A stretch of DNA of 64,000 bases, taken from NCBI GenBank assembly GCA_902776415.1, contig CACYPY010000006.1, forward strand, positions 1 to 64,000. The letters run 5' to 3'. The position numbers and the translations under genes were made by a program. The notes below the pieces were generated by a model. The model worked only from the letters and a program-made list of their open reading frames with translations, did not search any database and was not told where the DNA came from. The stretch's first letter is position 1. Every line of letters starts with the position of its first letter. The stretch is from an uncultured Ruminobacter sp. GTDB lineage: Bacteria > Pseudomonadota > Gammaproteobacteria > Enterobacterales > Succinivibrionaceae. Positions 49,264-60,521 of this stretch are shown in pieces.

Positions 49264-49868
49264 CCTAACAACTCCTCAATCTTTTTAACAGCTGATGAAG
49301 TTATCAGCACTTTATCGTGAGCAATAAGGCTTACAGGATTGAATCCGCTGCCGTTGACTTCACATACATCAACCTTGTACAGGTTGCGTGCGGAAAGAAC
49401 AAGATTTTCCTGATATTCATCAGTTACAATCAGAACATCCTTAAGCTGCATTTCGTTGAGCTTCTGTTCAAGCTTCTTGGTCTTGATTTCGTCAACGCTG
49501 AAGCTGTCAACAACAACAAAACGATTCTGACGAACGAGCTCGGAAAGAATGCTCTTGATAGCAACGCGGTACATCTTGCGGTTAACCTTCTGAGTCCAAT
49601 CCTGAGGACGGGCTGCGAAAGTTGTGGCACCGCCACGCCAGAGCGGAGAACGGATTGAACCTGCACGTGCACGACCGGTTCCTTTCTGACGGAAAGGTTT
49701 CTTACCGCCGCCGGAAACCTCTGAACGGGTCTTCTGCTTCTTGCTTCCCTGACGTGCAGCGCTCATGTAAGCAACTACAACCTGATGAACAAGGGCTTCA
49801 TTGTAGTCACGGCCGAAGGTTGTATCAGAAACCTGAAGCGGGCCTGCGCCTAACATCTGTAATTCCAT
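49260..49868 (-). CDS. rplD: 50S ribosomal protein L4
   Basis: 202 residues. It has [20 protein letters not shown] and [20 protein letters not shown], the tunnel-lining loop. In E. coli free L4 represses the S10 operon by attenuating transcription in the leader; the leader here has hairpins that could serve this. Confidence 0.97.
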   Translation of the reverse strand: MELQMLGAGPLQVSDTTFGRDYNEALVHQVVVAYMSAARQGSKKQKTRSEVSGGGKKPFRQKGTGRARAGSIRSPLWRGGATTFAARPQDWTQKVNRKMYRVAIKSILSELVRQNRFVVVDSFSVDEIKTKKLEQKLNEMQLKDVLIVTDEYQENLVLSARNLYKVDVCEVNGSGFNPVSLIAHDKVLITSSAVKKIEELLG

Positions 49869-49882
49869 GATTTTTCCCTCGC

Positions 49883-50521
49883 TTACGCCTTAACACTAGG
49901 CTTTACAATAACGTCGCCGTTAATTGCACCAGGAACGGCACCCTTGATCAGGAGCACGTTACGGGCAGCATCAACACGAACTACGTTCAAACCCTGAACA
50001 GTAACTCTAACGTTTCCGAGATGGCCAACCATCTTTTTACCCTTGAATACATGTCCCGGAGTCTGATTCTGACCGATTGAACCAGGTACACGGTGAGAAC
50101 GGGAGTTACCGTGAGTCCAGTCCTGAGTACGGAAGTTCCAGCGCTTAACGGTACCGGCAGTTCCCTTACCCTTGGAGGTTCCGGTTACATCAACCTTCTG
50201 CCCCTCGGCAAACAAATCTACTTTAACTTCTGAACCTACAGCATAGTTAGCCAGATCTTCGGCTGCGAGACGGAATTCCCAGAGACCACGACCGGCCTCA
50301 ACATTAGCCTTCTTGAACACGCCGGCTTCCGGCTTGCTTACACGGCTAGCCTTCTTGGAACCGGTGGTAACCTGGATAGCGGTGTAACCATCAGTCTCTA
50401 CAGACTTAACCTGAGTTACGCGATTTGGTTCAACTTCAATAACAGTCACAGGGATTGACTTGCCATCTTGAGTAAAGATGCGGGTCATACCCAGCTTGCG
50501 ACCAATTACGCCAATTGACAT
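49883..50521 (-). CDS. rplC: 50S ribosomal protein L3
   Basis: 212 residues. It begins [38 protein letters not shown] contains the Gln methylated by PrmB in E. coli (second Gln of GQNQTPG). L3 starts 50S assembly near the peptidyl-transferase centre. Confidence 0.97.
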   Translation of the reverse strand: MSIGVIGRKLGMTRIFTQDGKSIPVTVIEVEPNRVTQVKSVETDGYTAIQVTTGSKKASRVSKPEAGVFKKANVEAGRGLWEFRLAAEDLANYAVGSEVKVDLFAEGQKVDVTGTSKGKGTAGTVKRWNFRTQDWTHGNSRSHRVPGSIGQNQTPGHVFKGKKMVGHLGNVRVTVQGLNVVRVDAARNVLLIKGAVPGAINGDVIVKPSVKA

Positions 50522-50535
50522 TATCTTCTACCTCA

Positions 50536-51070
<535 letters not shown>

Positions 51071-51212
51071 GAAAAATTTAACCTGAATCTCATTTTTGAA
51101 ATCCGGGGTTTTTCCGCACCAAACCACACATTTGTCTCTACGTGCTGTTCTCCAATTCCGTTCAGCTGACGCACAACACCTTACTCTGACTCATCCTTTT
51201 CTGTCGCCTCAA

Positions 51213-51237
51213 CTAAAAAGGCAGTCCGAAAACTGCC
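51213..51237 (-). terminator. intrinsic terminator of argH
   Basis: GGCAGT (51220-51225) pairs with ACTGCC (51232-51237); on the minus strand TTTTTAG follows. It lies 35 bp past the argH stop. Confidence 0.8.
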
Positions 51238-51271
51238 CCCTGTTAGTCATTATCAGATGAATGATGCCGAA

Positions 51272-52657
51272 TCAGACTTCTCTCGCATTCAGTTCTGTTT
51301 CCATTGCTGATACAGCCTCGCTGATCCGGTTAAGATTAACACCGCCCAGTGCTGATCTCTTGCTCAGTATTGATTCAATCTGGAGTATTGGATATACGTC
51401 ATCTGAAATAACCTCGCTGAATTTATGAAATTCTGCAACCGAAAGCTCTTCCAGAGGCTTCTCCTGTGATATTGCATAAACCACGGCTCTTCCTACTATT
51501 CCGTGCGCTTCTCTGAATGGTATCCCCTTGCCCACAAGATAGTCAGCCAGTTCAGTGGCATTGGAATATCCCCCCCTGGCAGCCTTGAGGGTACGATCCT
51601 TTCTGACCTTCATCCCTTCAAACACCAGAGCCGCCATCTCAAGACAGTCATGCCAGGTATCAAGAGCATCAAACAGCCCTTCCTTATCCTCCTGCATATC
51701 CTTGTCATAAGCCAGAGGCAGAGCCTTAAGAGTTGTCATCATGCCCATCTGAGCGCCAAATACCCTTCCTGCCTTCCCTCTGATAAGCTCGAGAGCATCG
51801 GGATTTTTCTTCTGCGGCATCAGCGAAGACCCTGAAGTAACCTTGTCTGAAAGTTCGACAAAAGCAGATTCTCCGCTGTTGTAGATAATCAGATCCTCTG
51901 CCATCCTTGATAGATGGATCATGGAGATGGAAGCACAGTTCATAATCTCCACTATATGATCTCTGTCAGACACTGAATCAAGGCTGTTCCTGGTAGCTCT
52001 GGCAAAACCCAAATCCCTGGCCAGCTTCTCGCGATCAACAGGATAGGCTGTTCCGGCAAGCGCAGCACTTCCCAAAGGACAGGCATCCATCAGCGAAACC
52101 GCATTGACAAGACGGTGATAGTCTCTGTCAAACATTTCACAATATGCCATCGCCCAATGCCCGAAGGTTATCGGCTGAGCCCTCTGAAGATGCGTATACC
52201 CGGGCATGACGGTGTTATAGTGTTCCCTGGCTGTAGCCGTAAGCACCTTTTCAAGGTTCGTAATGGACTTCAAAAGCACCTTGCTTTGATCACGGCACCA
52301 CATCTTGATATCCAAAGCAACCTGATCGTTTCGGCTTCTTCCGGTATGGAGCTTTTTCCCGAGATCCCCGACCTTATCTATAAGACGGCTTTCCACATAG
52401 GAATGAATATCTTCAAATCCGGCACGGGCAATCTTTTCCGGATCCTGATGAACCTCTTCAAGAAGTTCTTCCAGGGCCTTTTCAAGTTTCTCAAGCTCGT
52501 CACCGTTAATGATTCCGACACTATTTATCGCCCTGGCCCATCCCATGGAACCTTCAATATCCTGAATCGCCAGCCGATAATCAAACACCAGCGAATCGTT
52601 AAATCTCTTGAATCTTTCGTCTGCCGCTTCTGTAAAACGGCCTCCCCACAATGCCAT
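51272..52657 (-). CDS. argH: argininosuccinate lyase
   Basis: A 461-residue enzyme that splits argininosuccinate to arginine and fumarate. It begins [20 protein letters not shown] and has [28 protein letters not shown] and the fumarase-superfamily signature [11 protein letters not shown] with the catalytic Ser. Length equals the usual 457-465. It is separated from argG by 179 bp with a hairpin. There is no fused argA domain as found in some Vibrio and Alteromonas ArgH. Confidence 0.97.
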   Translation of the reverse strand: MALWGGRFTEAADERFKRFNDSLVFDYRLAIQDIEGSMGWARAINSVGIINGDELEKLEKALEELLEEVHQDPEKIARAGFEDIHSYVESRLIDKVGDLGKKLHTGRSRNDQVALDIKMWCRDQSKVLLKSITNLEKVLTATAREHYNTVMPGYTHLQRAQPITFGHWAMAYCEMFDRDYHRLVNAVSLMDACPLGSAALAGTAYPVDREKLARDLGFARATRNSLDSVSDRDHIVEIMNCASISMIHLSRMAEDLIIYNSGESAFVELSDKVTSGSSLMPQKKNPDALELIRGKAGRVFGAQMGMMTTLKALPLAYDKDMQEDKEGLFDALDTWHDCLEMAALVFEGMKVRKDRTLKAARGGYSNATELADYLVGKGIPFREAHGIVGRAVVYAISQEKPLEELSVAEFHKFSEVISDDVYPILQIESILSKRSALGGVNLNRISEAVSAMETELNAREV

Positions 52658-52760
52658 AAAGTTTTCCTTTTATTATGAAAAAATTACTGTGTACATCCTA
52701 ATTTGCCGGTACTGCTGCCACCTACCTCAAAAAAAACAGACATGTGCATACTACATTAAA

Positions 52761-52787
52761 AATAAGCCCAGGAGATCCTGAGCCTAT
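52761..52787 (-). terminator. hairpin between argG and argH
   Basis: On the minus strand AATAGGCTCAGGA pairs with TCCTGGGCTTATT (two mismatches), followed by TTTAA. It could end part of the transcription before argH or be a processing site; the T run is short. Confidence 0.5.
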
Positions 52788-52836
52788 TCTAAAACCGCAC
52801 TGTTCACGGCATCATCAGCAAAAATCAGCCTGCTTA

Positions 52837-54054
52837 TTATTCAGACTTCTGGTTTTTGGCATTGATGGCTCTGATGCGGGCCGGCAGAGAATAAAGACGG
52901 ATGAAACCGTCAGCATCTGCCTGATTGTATACCTCATCTTCACCGAAGGTAGCAAAGTCTACATTGAAAAGGCTGTGAACAGACTTCTTCTGAATGGCTG
53001 TTACAGTTCCCTTGTAGAGCTTCAGAACAACCTCGCCGGTACAATCCTTCTCAATATCATTGGCCGCAGCCAGAATGGCAGAGCAGAGCGGGGTAAACCA
53101 GCGGCCGTCATAAACAAGCTGTGCAAAATCCTCGGCTATCTTGTTGCGGAAAGAACGCACGGTCTTATCCAGAACCAGCTCGTCAATGGCTCTGAGAGCC
53201 GCCATCATTACGGTACCGCCCGGGGTTTCATAGCAACCGCGGGACTTCATGCCAACAAGTCTGTTTTCAACAATATCCACACGACCGACACCATGCTTTG
53301 CCGCAATTTCATTCAGTGTCTTAAGGCAGTTATATGCCGACAGCTTCTGACCGTTGACTCCGGTAATCTCACCGTGCTCGATGGTAACGCTTACCTCTTC
53401 CGGAGTATCGGGAGCGTCTTCAGGCTTAACGGTCCATGTCCAGATGGCATCGGTTGCCTTGTTCCAGGGATCTTCAAGTTCACCGCCCTCGGTGGAAATG
53501 TGCCAGGCATTGGCATCACGGCTGTAAATCTTCTTAAGAGTTGCCTTGCACGGAATATTGCGCTCACTGAGATAGTTCAGAAGGTCCTCACGGGAACGCA
53601 TCTTCCATATTCTCCAGGGAGCAATAACCTGAAGCTGCGGAGCAAGAGCAGCAACTGCGCTCTCAAAACGAACCTGGTCGTTGCCCTTGCCGGTACAGCC
53701 GTGAGCAACTGCATCTGCACCTTCCTCAAGCGCGCACTCAACCATAGCCTTGGCAATTACCGGTCTGGCGATGGAAGTCCCAAGAAGATAGGCACCTTCA
53801 TAAACGGCTCCGGTCTTAATGGTCGGATAAACATAATTCTTAACGAATTCTTCCTTGAGATCCTTGATAACGCACTTGCTGGCACCGGACTGAATAGCCT
53901 TCTGCTCAATGCCCTCAAGATCTTCGGCACCCTGCCCCACATCAGCCACAAAGCAGACAACCTCGCAGTTGTCATAGTTCTCCTTAAGCCAGGGCACAAT
54001 TGAGGAGGTGTCAAGACCGCCGGAATATGCCAGTACTACTTTCTTAATAGCCAT
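52837..54054 (-). CDS. argG: argininosuccinate synthase
   Basis: A 405-residue ATP enzyme joining citrulline and aspartate. The P-loop-like [10 protein letters not shown] is at residues 9-18, ATP/citrulline boxes [13 protein letters not shown] and [19 protein letters not shown] follow, and [10 protein letters not shown] is near 270. It matches the short (about 400-residue) type, not the longer E. coli K-12 type of about 447. It lies 3 bp after argF. Confidence 0.97.
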   Translation of the reverse strand: MAIKKVVLAYSGGLDTSSIVPWLKENYDNCEVVCFVADVGQGAEDLEGIEQKAIQSGASKCVIKDLKEEFVKNYVYPTIKTGAVYEGAYLLGTSIARPVIAKAMVECALEEGADAVAHGCTGKGNDQVRFESAVAALAPQLQVIAPWRIWKMRSREDLLNYLSERNIPCKATLKKIYSRDANAWHISTEGGELEDPWNKATDAIWTWTVKPEDAPDTPEEVSVTIEHGEITGVNGQKLSAYNCLKTLNEIAAKHGVGRVDIVENRLVGMKSRGCYETPGGTVMMAALRAIDELVLDKTVRSFRNKIAEDFAQLVYDGRWFTPLCSAILAAANDIEKDCTGEVVLKLYKGTVTAIQKKSVHSLFNVDFATFGEDEVYNQADADGFIRLYSLPARIRAINAKNQKSE

Positions 54055-54057
54055 AAA

Positions 54058-54975
54058 TTAACTCCTAGATTGATTGAGCAATGTGCTTAAAATGGCAGCA
54101 TGCACGTGCATGCGGTTCTCCGCCTGATCATAAACGAGAGACATCGGCCCGTCCATGATTTCAGAAGTGATTTCATATTCGCGATGTGCCGGCTGGCAGT
54201 GCAAAACCCACGATATGCCGGTTCTGTCCAAAAGTTCCCGATTAATCTGGTACTTCATATAACGGGCTCTCACGGCATCAAGCGGCGTGTCATCACCCAT
54301 GGATACCCAGGTATCAGTATATGCCACATCATAACCCTTAACAGCATCAACATCATCTGTTACCGCCAGTCTGGCACCGGTTTTGGAGGCAATTTCCAAA
54401 GCCTTCTCATAAATCTGAACATCGGGACCGTAACCCTTGGGACATACGGCAGTAACCGTGGCTCCCAGCTTCGCACCGGTAATAAGCAGCGAATTGGTAA
54501 CATTGTTCCCGTCACCGAAATACGCCAGCTTCACCTTACTGAGATCATCGTAATGTTCCCTCACTGTCTGAAAATCAGCCAGGGCCTGACCGGGATGGTA
54601 AAGGTCACAAAGGGCGTTAACAACAGGCACTGTGCCGTATCTGGCCAGTTCTTCAATGGTATCATGCCGGAAAACCCTGGCCACAATCCCGTCTGTCCAG
54701 CGGGAAAGGTTTCGGGCATAATCCTTTACCGTCTCCCGTTTGCCGATGGCACCGTTCTGCTGATCGAGGTAAAGGGCATGACCGCCAAGACGGCTCATGG
54801 CAATATCAAAAGTGGTTCTGGTACGAAGAGAAGGCTTCTCAAACAAAATCACAATGCTTTTACCCAGAAGATCGCTGCGATATTTGCCAGGCTCCTTTTT
54901 CATGTCTCTGGCCAGATCCAAAAGATTCAGCATATTCTCGGAAGACCAGTCAAATCCTGTTAAAAAATGTTTCAT
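54058..54975 (-). CDS. argF: ornithine carbamoyltransferase
   Basis: A 305-residue enzyme making citrulline. The carbamoyl-phosphate motif is KPSLRTRTTFD, with FRHDTIEEL and NALCDLYHPGQALADFQT downstream; the ornithine-site motif is HCQPAHR, where HCLPA is more usual. Its length matches the short anabolic type of about 305 residues. It lies 23 bp after argB. Confidence 0.96.
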   Translation of the reverse strand: MKHFLTGFDWSSENMLNLLDLARDMKKEPGKYRSDLLGKSIVILFEKPSLRTRTTFDIAMSRLGGHALYLDQQNGAIGKRETVKDYARNLSRWTDGIVARVFRHDTIEELARYGTVPVVNALCDLYHPGQALADFQTVREHYDDLSKVKLAYFGDGNNVTNSLLITGAKLGATVTAVCPKGYGPDVQIYEKALEIASKTGARLAVTDDVDAVKGYDVAYTDTWVSMGDDTPLDAVRARYMKYQINRELLDRTGISWVLHCQPAHREYEITSEIMDGPMSLVYDQAENRMHVHAAILSTLLNQSRS

Positions 54976-54998
54976 AGTAAAATCAACCTGTTCAATGT

Positions 54999-55778
54999 TT
55001 ATTCCGGTAACACTCTGGTCCCTATTGCATCCCCGTTCAGAAGAGCCGTAATCTTTTCAGGATATTTCCAGGAAGCAACGCTCAGAGGCTTGTTAAGAAT
55101 CCGGGCAGCTTCAAGAGCAGCCTTTACCTTGACAGTCATCCCTCCGGTAATTACCTCTGATGAAATCAGCCTGTCAGCATATGCCGAAGTCATCTCGGGA
55201 ATAAGCTGCCCTTCCTTGTCAAGAATGCCGTCAACATCGGAAAGCAGTGCCAAATCGGCTTTCAGCGCAATGGCCAAAGCTACTGCTGCCTGATCCGCAT
55301 TAACGTTCATAAGCCGGCCGTCATCGGTTATGCCAATGGAACTCAGTACCGGAAGGTAACCATTTGCCAGAAGAACCTCGAGAAGCGCAGGATCTCCCAC
55401 CCCGGCATCTCCGACAGCACCAAGTTCGGGATCCTTTTGGGTAACTCTGGTAACGGATCCGTCGGTCAGACAAAGTCCGACGGCATTTACACCGAGCTGC
55501 TTGGCCTTGGCCAGCATCATCTTGTTTGCTGTTCCGGCCAGCGCACCGGTAATATAAGGGATTTGCTCAAAAGGTGTTACTCTTAATCCGTTCTTTTTTT
55601 CAGATTTAAGACCCAGCCGACTTAACAGGTCATCCACCAGACAGCCGCCGCCATGAACAAGAACAATCGGTCTCCGGTTCTTTTCCAGATAATTCCTGAT
55701 ACCGGTGTAAAGTGCAGTCAGGGCGTCATCATTTTCAATAAGGGCGCCGCCCAGCTTAATAATCAGAATATTATTCAC
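54999..55778 (-). CDS. argB: acetylglutamate kinase
   Basis: A 259-residue amino-acid kinase. [15 protein letters not shown], then [18 protein letters not shown] for substrate and phosphate binding, and [14 protein letters not shown] for ATP. It is E. coli-sized (258) and lacks the N-terminal helix of arginine-inhibited kinases, so feedback probably acts at another step. It lies 10 bp after argC. Confidence 0.96.
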   Translation of the reverse strand: MNNILIIKLGGALIENDDALTALYTGIRNYLEKNRRPIVLVHGGGCLVDDLLSRLGLKSEKKNGLRVTPFEQIPYITGALAGTANKMMLAKAKQLGVNAVGLCLTDGSVTRVTQKDPELGAVGDAGVGDPALLEVLLANGYLPVLSSIGITDDGRLMNVNADQAAVALAIALKADLALLSDVDGILDKEGQLIPEMTSAYADRLISSEVITGGMTVKVKAALEAARILNKPLSVASWKYPEKITALLNGDAIGTRVLPE

Positions 55779-55788
55779 CTTTCAGCTC

Positions 55789-56796
55789 CTAAATCAGCGA
55801 CACGGTTTCGTCAAATCCAAAACGAATATTAATGCACTGCATGGTATGTGCAGCAGCACCCTTCTGAAGATTATCAATGGCCGAACAGACCACCAGAGTG
55901 TCATCTTCACGTTGCCAGTGCACATCGCAGTAAGGGGTCATCTCCACATCCTTCACCGCCGGCCAGTTGGGAACAATTCTCACAATTCTTGAACCGTCAT
56001 ACTTTGAATGATAAGCATCTGAAATCATTTCATCGGTAACCCCTTCCTTGAGGGTTACATAAATGGTTGCCAGGATACCTCTCTTGAAGTTTCCGAGATG
56101 CGGCTGAAACAGCACTTTGGTTCCCAAATGATGACTGATTTCCGGACGGTGCCTGTGTCCGAAGACACCGTAGGCATTCAGACTTACCTCGCAGAAGCTG
56201 TTTCCCAAAGCGGCCTTTCTTCCGGATCCGGTAACTCCGGAAACCGCATTGATTATCGGCATGGTTCCTTTCCTGATAAGCCCCGCAGCCATAAGAGGCT
56301 TCAGAGCTGTCAGGGATGCTGTCGGATAGCATCCTGCAACGGCTATGAGATTTGAAGATTTAATTAATTCGGCATTCCATTCTGCCTCACCATAAACCGC
56401 CTGTTCCAGATATTTAAGATTCTCATGTTCAAATCCATAATACTTGGGGTAAAAATCGGCATCGTTTACCCGGTATGCTCCGGACAGATCAAAAACCGCC
56501 AGCCCCGCATCTACCAGTTCCGGTACGAGACGCATGCTCACAATGTGCGCAGTGGCCAGACACACAATATCGTTATTTTTTTTCAGAAAAGCAAGATTTT
56601 CGGCATTAAGCGGCTGAAGCTCAATATCGGTAAAACCGCGCATTCTGGGATAAAGATCTGAAAGAATCCTGCCGGCATCCTGACTGTTTTCCGAAACATA
56701 AACTCCGTTCAGATTCAGTTCCGGATGTTTTGCCACCAGCAATGATAAATCGGCACCGGCATAACCGCTTGCACCTACGACTGCAACATTAAGCAT
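55789..56796 (-). CDS. argC: N-acetyl-gamma-glutamyl-phosphate reductase
   Basis: A 335-residue NADPH enzyme. It begins MLNVAVVGASGYAGADLSLL, the Rossmann motif; the catalytic Cys is in VAGCYPTAS. ATG 56796 is chosen because AGGA lies 8 nt upstream; a TTG at 56817 would add seven residues. First gene of argCBFGH, with two ARG boxes about 130 bp upstream. Confidence 0.96.
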   Translation of the reverse strand: MLNVAVVGASGYAGADLSLLVAKHPELNLNGVYVSENSQDAGRILSDLYPRMRGFTDIELQPLNAENLAFLKKNNDIVCLATAHIVSMRLVPELVDAGLAVFDLSGAYRVNDADFYPKYYGFEHENLKYLEQAVYGEAEWNAELIKSSNLIAVAGCYPTASLTALKPLMAAGLIRKGTMPIINAVSGVTGSGRKAALGNSFCEVSLNAYGVFGHRHRPEISHHLGTKVLFQPHLGNFKRGILATIYVTLKEGVTDEMISDAYHSKYDGSRIVRIVPNWPAVKDVEMTPYCDVHWQREDDTLVVCSAIDNLQKGAAAHTMQCINIRFGFDETVSLI

Positions 56797-56923
56797 TCCA
56801 ACAATCCTGTCTTGCAATAAAAAACTGGAAGAAACTGTAACAGCCGGCTCGGTCCGTTATAACAGCTTATACCGCTGTCGTTAGAAAAGAACTTCCGACG
56901 ATTCCGTCTGCACTGCCATATTT

Positions 56924-56958
56924 TACATAATTATGCATCAAAAGTGCATAATTATGTA
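56924..56958. promoter_or_regulatory. two ARG boxes (ArgR operator) between argC and argE
   Basis: The 14-mer TGCATAATTATGTA occurs at 56945-56958 and, as its reverse complement, at 56924-56937. The centres are 21 bp apart, two helical turns, as known for paired ARG boxes (consensus TGAATAATTATTCA and similar). An ArgR hexamer bound here could repress both argCBFGH and argE. argR is not in the window. Confidence 0.9.
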
Positions 56959-57070
56959 AATTTTCTTAAAAAAGGACTCCTGAACAGGATTTTTTGAAAG
57001 GAATACTGTGTTCCGCCGTAAAATTGGTGCTGAAACCCGCAGATCATCTGACTCAAGGAGTAGCCCATTA

Positions 57071-58222
57071 ATGAACAGAGAACGTTTTTTAAATTTTTAC
57101 AAAGAGCTCATTGCCATCAGTTCCTCCAGTTCCGAAAAGCCGGAAGAGGATGTTTCCAATGAAGAGGTAATTGACCTTCTGATATCGTGGCTTGCCCCTT
57201 TGGGGTTCTCCGCCGACAAAATTCCGGTTCCGGGCACCCGCGGCAAGTTCAATCTGATTGCAAAACTCGGAACCGGCAGCGGCGGCACGGCTTTCTCCGG
57301 ACATACCGACACCGTTCCGGCAAATCCCAAACTCTGGACATCACCACCTTTTCAGACTGAAATTCGCAACGGACGGCTGTACGGTCTCGGTACCATTGAC
57401 ATGAAAGGATTTTTTGCCTTTGTAACCGAAACTCTCTACTCCATGGATCTCGGAAAAATTCAGCATCCTGTCTGGGTACTGGCCACCGCCGACGAGGAAA
57501 CTACCATGAACGGAGCAATCCATATGTCAGAAATCCTCCGAAAAGCGCCTGAAAAGCCGGATCTGATAATTATCGGAGAACCCACCTCCATGGTACCGGT
57601 GGTTATGCACAAGGGGCAGCTGGTACAGGTAATAAGATGCTCCGGAATCGGCGGTCATGCCTCAAACCCCGGCAAAGGACTTTCAGCCATCAGAATACTC
57701 CATAAATGCATGAGCGCTCTTTACAATCTTGAAGACAAACTGAAAAACATGTATACGGAAAGACTCTTTGAGGTCCCCTATCCCACAATTAATATTGGCG
57801 AAATCAGGGGAGGCGATGCCCCCAACAAAATTGCGGACTTCGCAGAACTTGTCTTCGAGGCAAGACTGATGCCCGGGGCTTCTTCCGACATAATCAGATC
57901 CCTTTCAAAGGAAGCACTGTCCCCGATAATGGCGGAATTCCCGAACAGAATTACCCTGGAGGATGCCTACCCGCCCACAGAGGCCTTCGGAGGGGGAATA
58001 CCCGAGAACATCCGCACATTGTTTTCCGAGATATCCGGCAAAACTCCCATCGCCGTAAACTACGCCACCGAAGCCACCTATTTTCAGAAGGTTGCCACCA
58101 CCGTGGTTATGGGACCTGGAAGTATAAACATGGCGCATCAGCCGGACGAATATCTGGAGCTTTCCGAAGCAGAACCGGCCCTTCAGGTTCTCAGAAAGCT
58201 TCTGGAAAAGACCGTATTCTGA
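57071..58222 (+). CDS. argE: acetylornithine deacetylase
   Basis: A 383-residue zinc M20-family hydrolase that releases ornithine from N-acetylornithine. Metal residues lie in FSGHTDTVPA, GLGTIDMKGFFAF and TADEETTM. E. coli ArgE is 383 residues. AAGGAG about 10 nt before ATG 57071 fixes the start; a longer frame from 57008 is rejected. Divergent from argC across the ARG boxes. The linear acetyl route is implied (no argJ here). Confidence 0.95.
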   Translation: MNRERFLNFYKELIAISSSSSEKPEEDVSNEEVIDLLISWLAPLGFSADKIPVPGTRGKFNLIAKLGTGSGGTAFSGHTDTVPANPKLWTSPPFQTEIRNGRLYGLGTIDMKGFFAFVTETLYSMDLGKIQHPVWVLATADEETTMNGAIHMSEILRKAPEKPDLIIIGEPTSMVPVVMHKGQLVQVIRCSGIGGHASNPGKGLSAIRILHKCMSALYNLEDKLKNMYTERLFEVPYPTINIGEIRGGDAPNKIADFAELVFEARLMPGASSDIIRSLSKEALSPIMAEFPNRITLEDAYPPTEAFGGGIPENIRTLFSEISGKTPIAVNYATEATYFQKVATTVVMGPGSINMAHQPDEYLELSEAEPALQVLRKLLEKTVF

Positions 58223-58306
58223 AGAGGTTCCCTGAATGAAAAATCTGTGAAACGAAGAAAACTACCGCTGAGTTTATAAAATCTCATAATCGGCGACAAC
58301 AAGAAA

Positions 58307-58328
58307 GGCGGGATAATCCCGCCCTTTT
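58307..58328. terminator. bidirectional terminator between argE and the pullulanase gene
   Basis: GGCGGGATAATCCCGCC at 58307-58323, followed on the plus strand by CTTTT and on the minus strand by TTTCTTG. It lies between the convergent stops at 58222 and 58405. Confidence 0.8.
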
Positions 58329-58404
58329 CATTCACACAATACGAAAAATCAGCTGGAAACCGCTCCGGATATTAAGATTCCGGAACAGCACTGGTTCACA
58401 GATC

Positions 58405-60516
58405 TTATGACAAAGGCAGCTCCGCCCAGATGGATACTGACTGCGGCAGTGCGTAAGAACTCTGTTCGACTCTGCCGTTATCAACATCGGGACCGCTTAC
58501 CACCTTGACCATGTCATCCACACCATTGACCGGGGCAGATTCCTTGGTACTGTTCATAACCACCTTGATTCTCTTCCAGGAATCACCTACCGCGGCACCA
58601 TTGATATTAACGATTACCACATGATCGGTGCTGTCCGGATCCAGAGTTACGTTACTAAAGATATCATCAGCAGTAGTCATATGGAATGCCGGATGCTCCT
58701 TTCTCATCTTGATAAATGCAGCATAGGCAGCACTCATCTCCTTCCAGTCTCCTGCCTTGAGATCCCACTTGAAGTCATTGGCTCCGGTAGTGGTGTTGTA
58801 GGTGTTGGCGATATCCTTGCCGGCAGCAGCCTTGGTACGGCCAAATTCCTCACCGCCATGAATAAAGGTGATACCCTGGCTTACAGCAATAATGGCATTG
58901 GCGTAACCCTGAAGAGTCTGCTTTTCTCTCAGGTGGGTTACACCGGCAGCCTCAATCTTGTCGCGGAGAGCCAGATTGTCATGCGCGGTAACATAGGAAA
59001 CCACTTGCTCCGGACTGGTATAGCCCTGAGCGGTCCAGACATCGGTACCCTTGGCATCCTTATGACGGGCACCACCGGTAACCCCCATGAAGACGCACTC
59101 TTTGTTTCCTGCAAGCGCATTATCGTTCTCATCGGTGCCGTTGCCGTCCCAGCCGTCATTCAATTTATCAAATATGAAGCCAAGCGCTTTACCGTCATCA
59201 CTGGAGCCCTTAAGACAGTTTCTGATTCTGTTGTTGAAGACACCCACATGAGCATCCGCAGACTGCATATGAATTCTGCCGGTACGTACCGGATTCTTGG
59301 TCTGCTTCTCAGAAGCATCATTGTCAGCAGCCCATGGTTCACCGTAGATAACCAGATTGGCATCAGGATGAGCCTTATTCAGATACTCACCCCAGTCGGA
59401 GAAGTCATTGATGGAGAATGCGCCGACCAGGTCAAGTCTGAAACCGTCAATATGGTATTCGGATACCCAGTAATCCATGGAGTCACGAATCATGGTCCAC
59501 ACCATATTCTCATCACCGTTAACGGTATTGCCGCATCCGGTAACATCGGTCTTGAGATAGTACTTGCTCGTAATATTCTCAAAAACGGATTTTTTCCAGG
59601 TGTGATTGTAAACCACATCCATGATTACCCGGATCCCGTTCTTGTGGAATTCGTTAATCATGGTCTTAACTTCATTGATCTTCCTGTTATAGTCAGCGGT
59701 GCCGAAAGCTGAAGAATACCGGGTCTCGGGAACATTGTAGTTCCAGGGATCATAGCCCCAGTTGTAGCAGCTGGAATCCTGAGAATCCACATCGGAACAG
59801 GTACCATAGTCATAAATAGGCTGGAGCTGTACATGAGTAATGCCCAGTTCCTTAAGGTGATCAATACCGGTGGTAACCCCCTTGTAGGTGGTTCCGGGCT
59901 GCACCATGCCGAGGTAACGGCCTCTCTTGTCCCTGTCAACTCCGGAAGTTTCATCGATGGTGAAATCGCGAACATGAACCTCATAAACAACAGAGTCAAC
60001 CCGGTTCTTCAGTTCGGGAGCGGTAGCCCAACCTCCTTCAGGTTCGGTCTTAGACATGTCCATAACGATGTTTGCGGTATTGTCAGTTCCATCGGAGGCA
60101 ATCATCTTGCCATACGGATCACGAACCGGACTTCCATTAACGTAGAACTGATATTCCTGTCCCGCAAGGTCCCCGTCTACAGATACCTCGTACACTGAGG
60201 TATAGCACTTAACGTTAGCAGGCTTCATAGGATAGTCAGTACCGCCAACATTTACAGAAACCTTGGAGGAATCCGGAGACCAGATGCGGAACACAGTCTT
60301 ATCAGGTGAGTAAATAGCACCCAGAGTCTCTTCCTGTTTTTCAAGACGGCAGCTCGGATCCTTTGCTACATGGGTCTTTTTAATGTTGTAGTTCGCGACA
60401 GAATCATTGTACTTGACATGAAGAACGGCAGTTGTCGAATTGGTTACCTTCACATTCTTGCCAACTGTAATCACTTCACCGTTAACAAATGGCTTGGCAT
60501 GATCTTCATCATTGTC
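58405..60516 (-). pseudogene. pullulanase, C-terminal catalytic part cut off by the IS element
   Basis: The 3' part (about 703 residues) of a GH13 pullulanase, a debranching enzyme for alpha-1,6 links. It has a CBM48-like N-terminal module (YSPDKTVFRIWSPDSSKVSV), the type I pullulanase box YNWGYDPWNYNVPE, then catalytic regions DGFRLDLVGAF, IYGEPWAAD and YVTAHDNL. The frame is open to the IS edge; the first in-frame start left is GTG 60474. It lacks the signal peptide, so any product would stay inside the cell. Joined to the piece at 62609-63313 it gives 938 residues in one frame. Confidence 0.9.
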
Positions 60517-60521
60517 TATCC

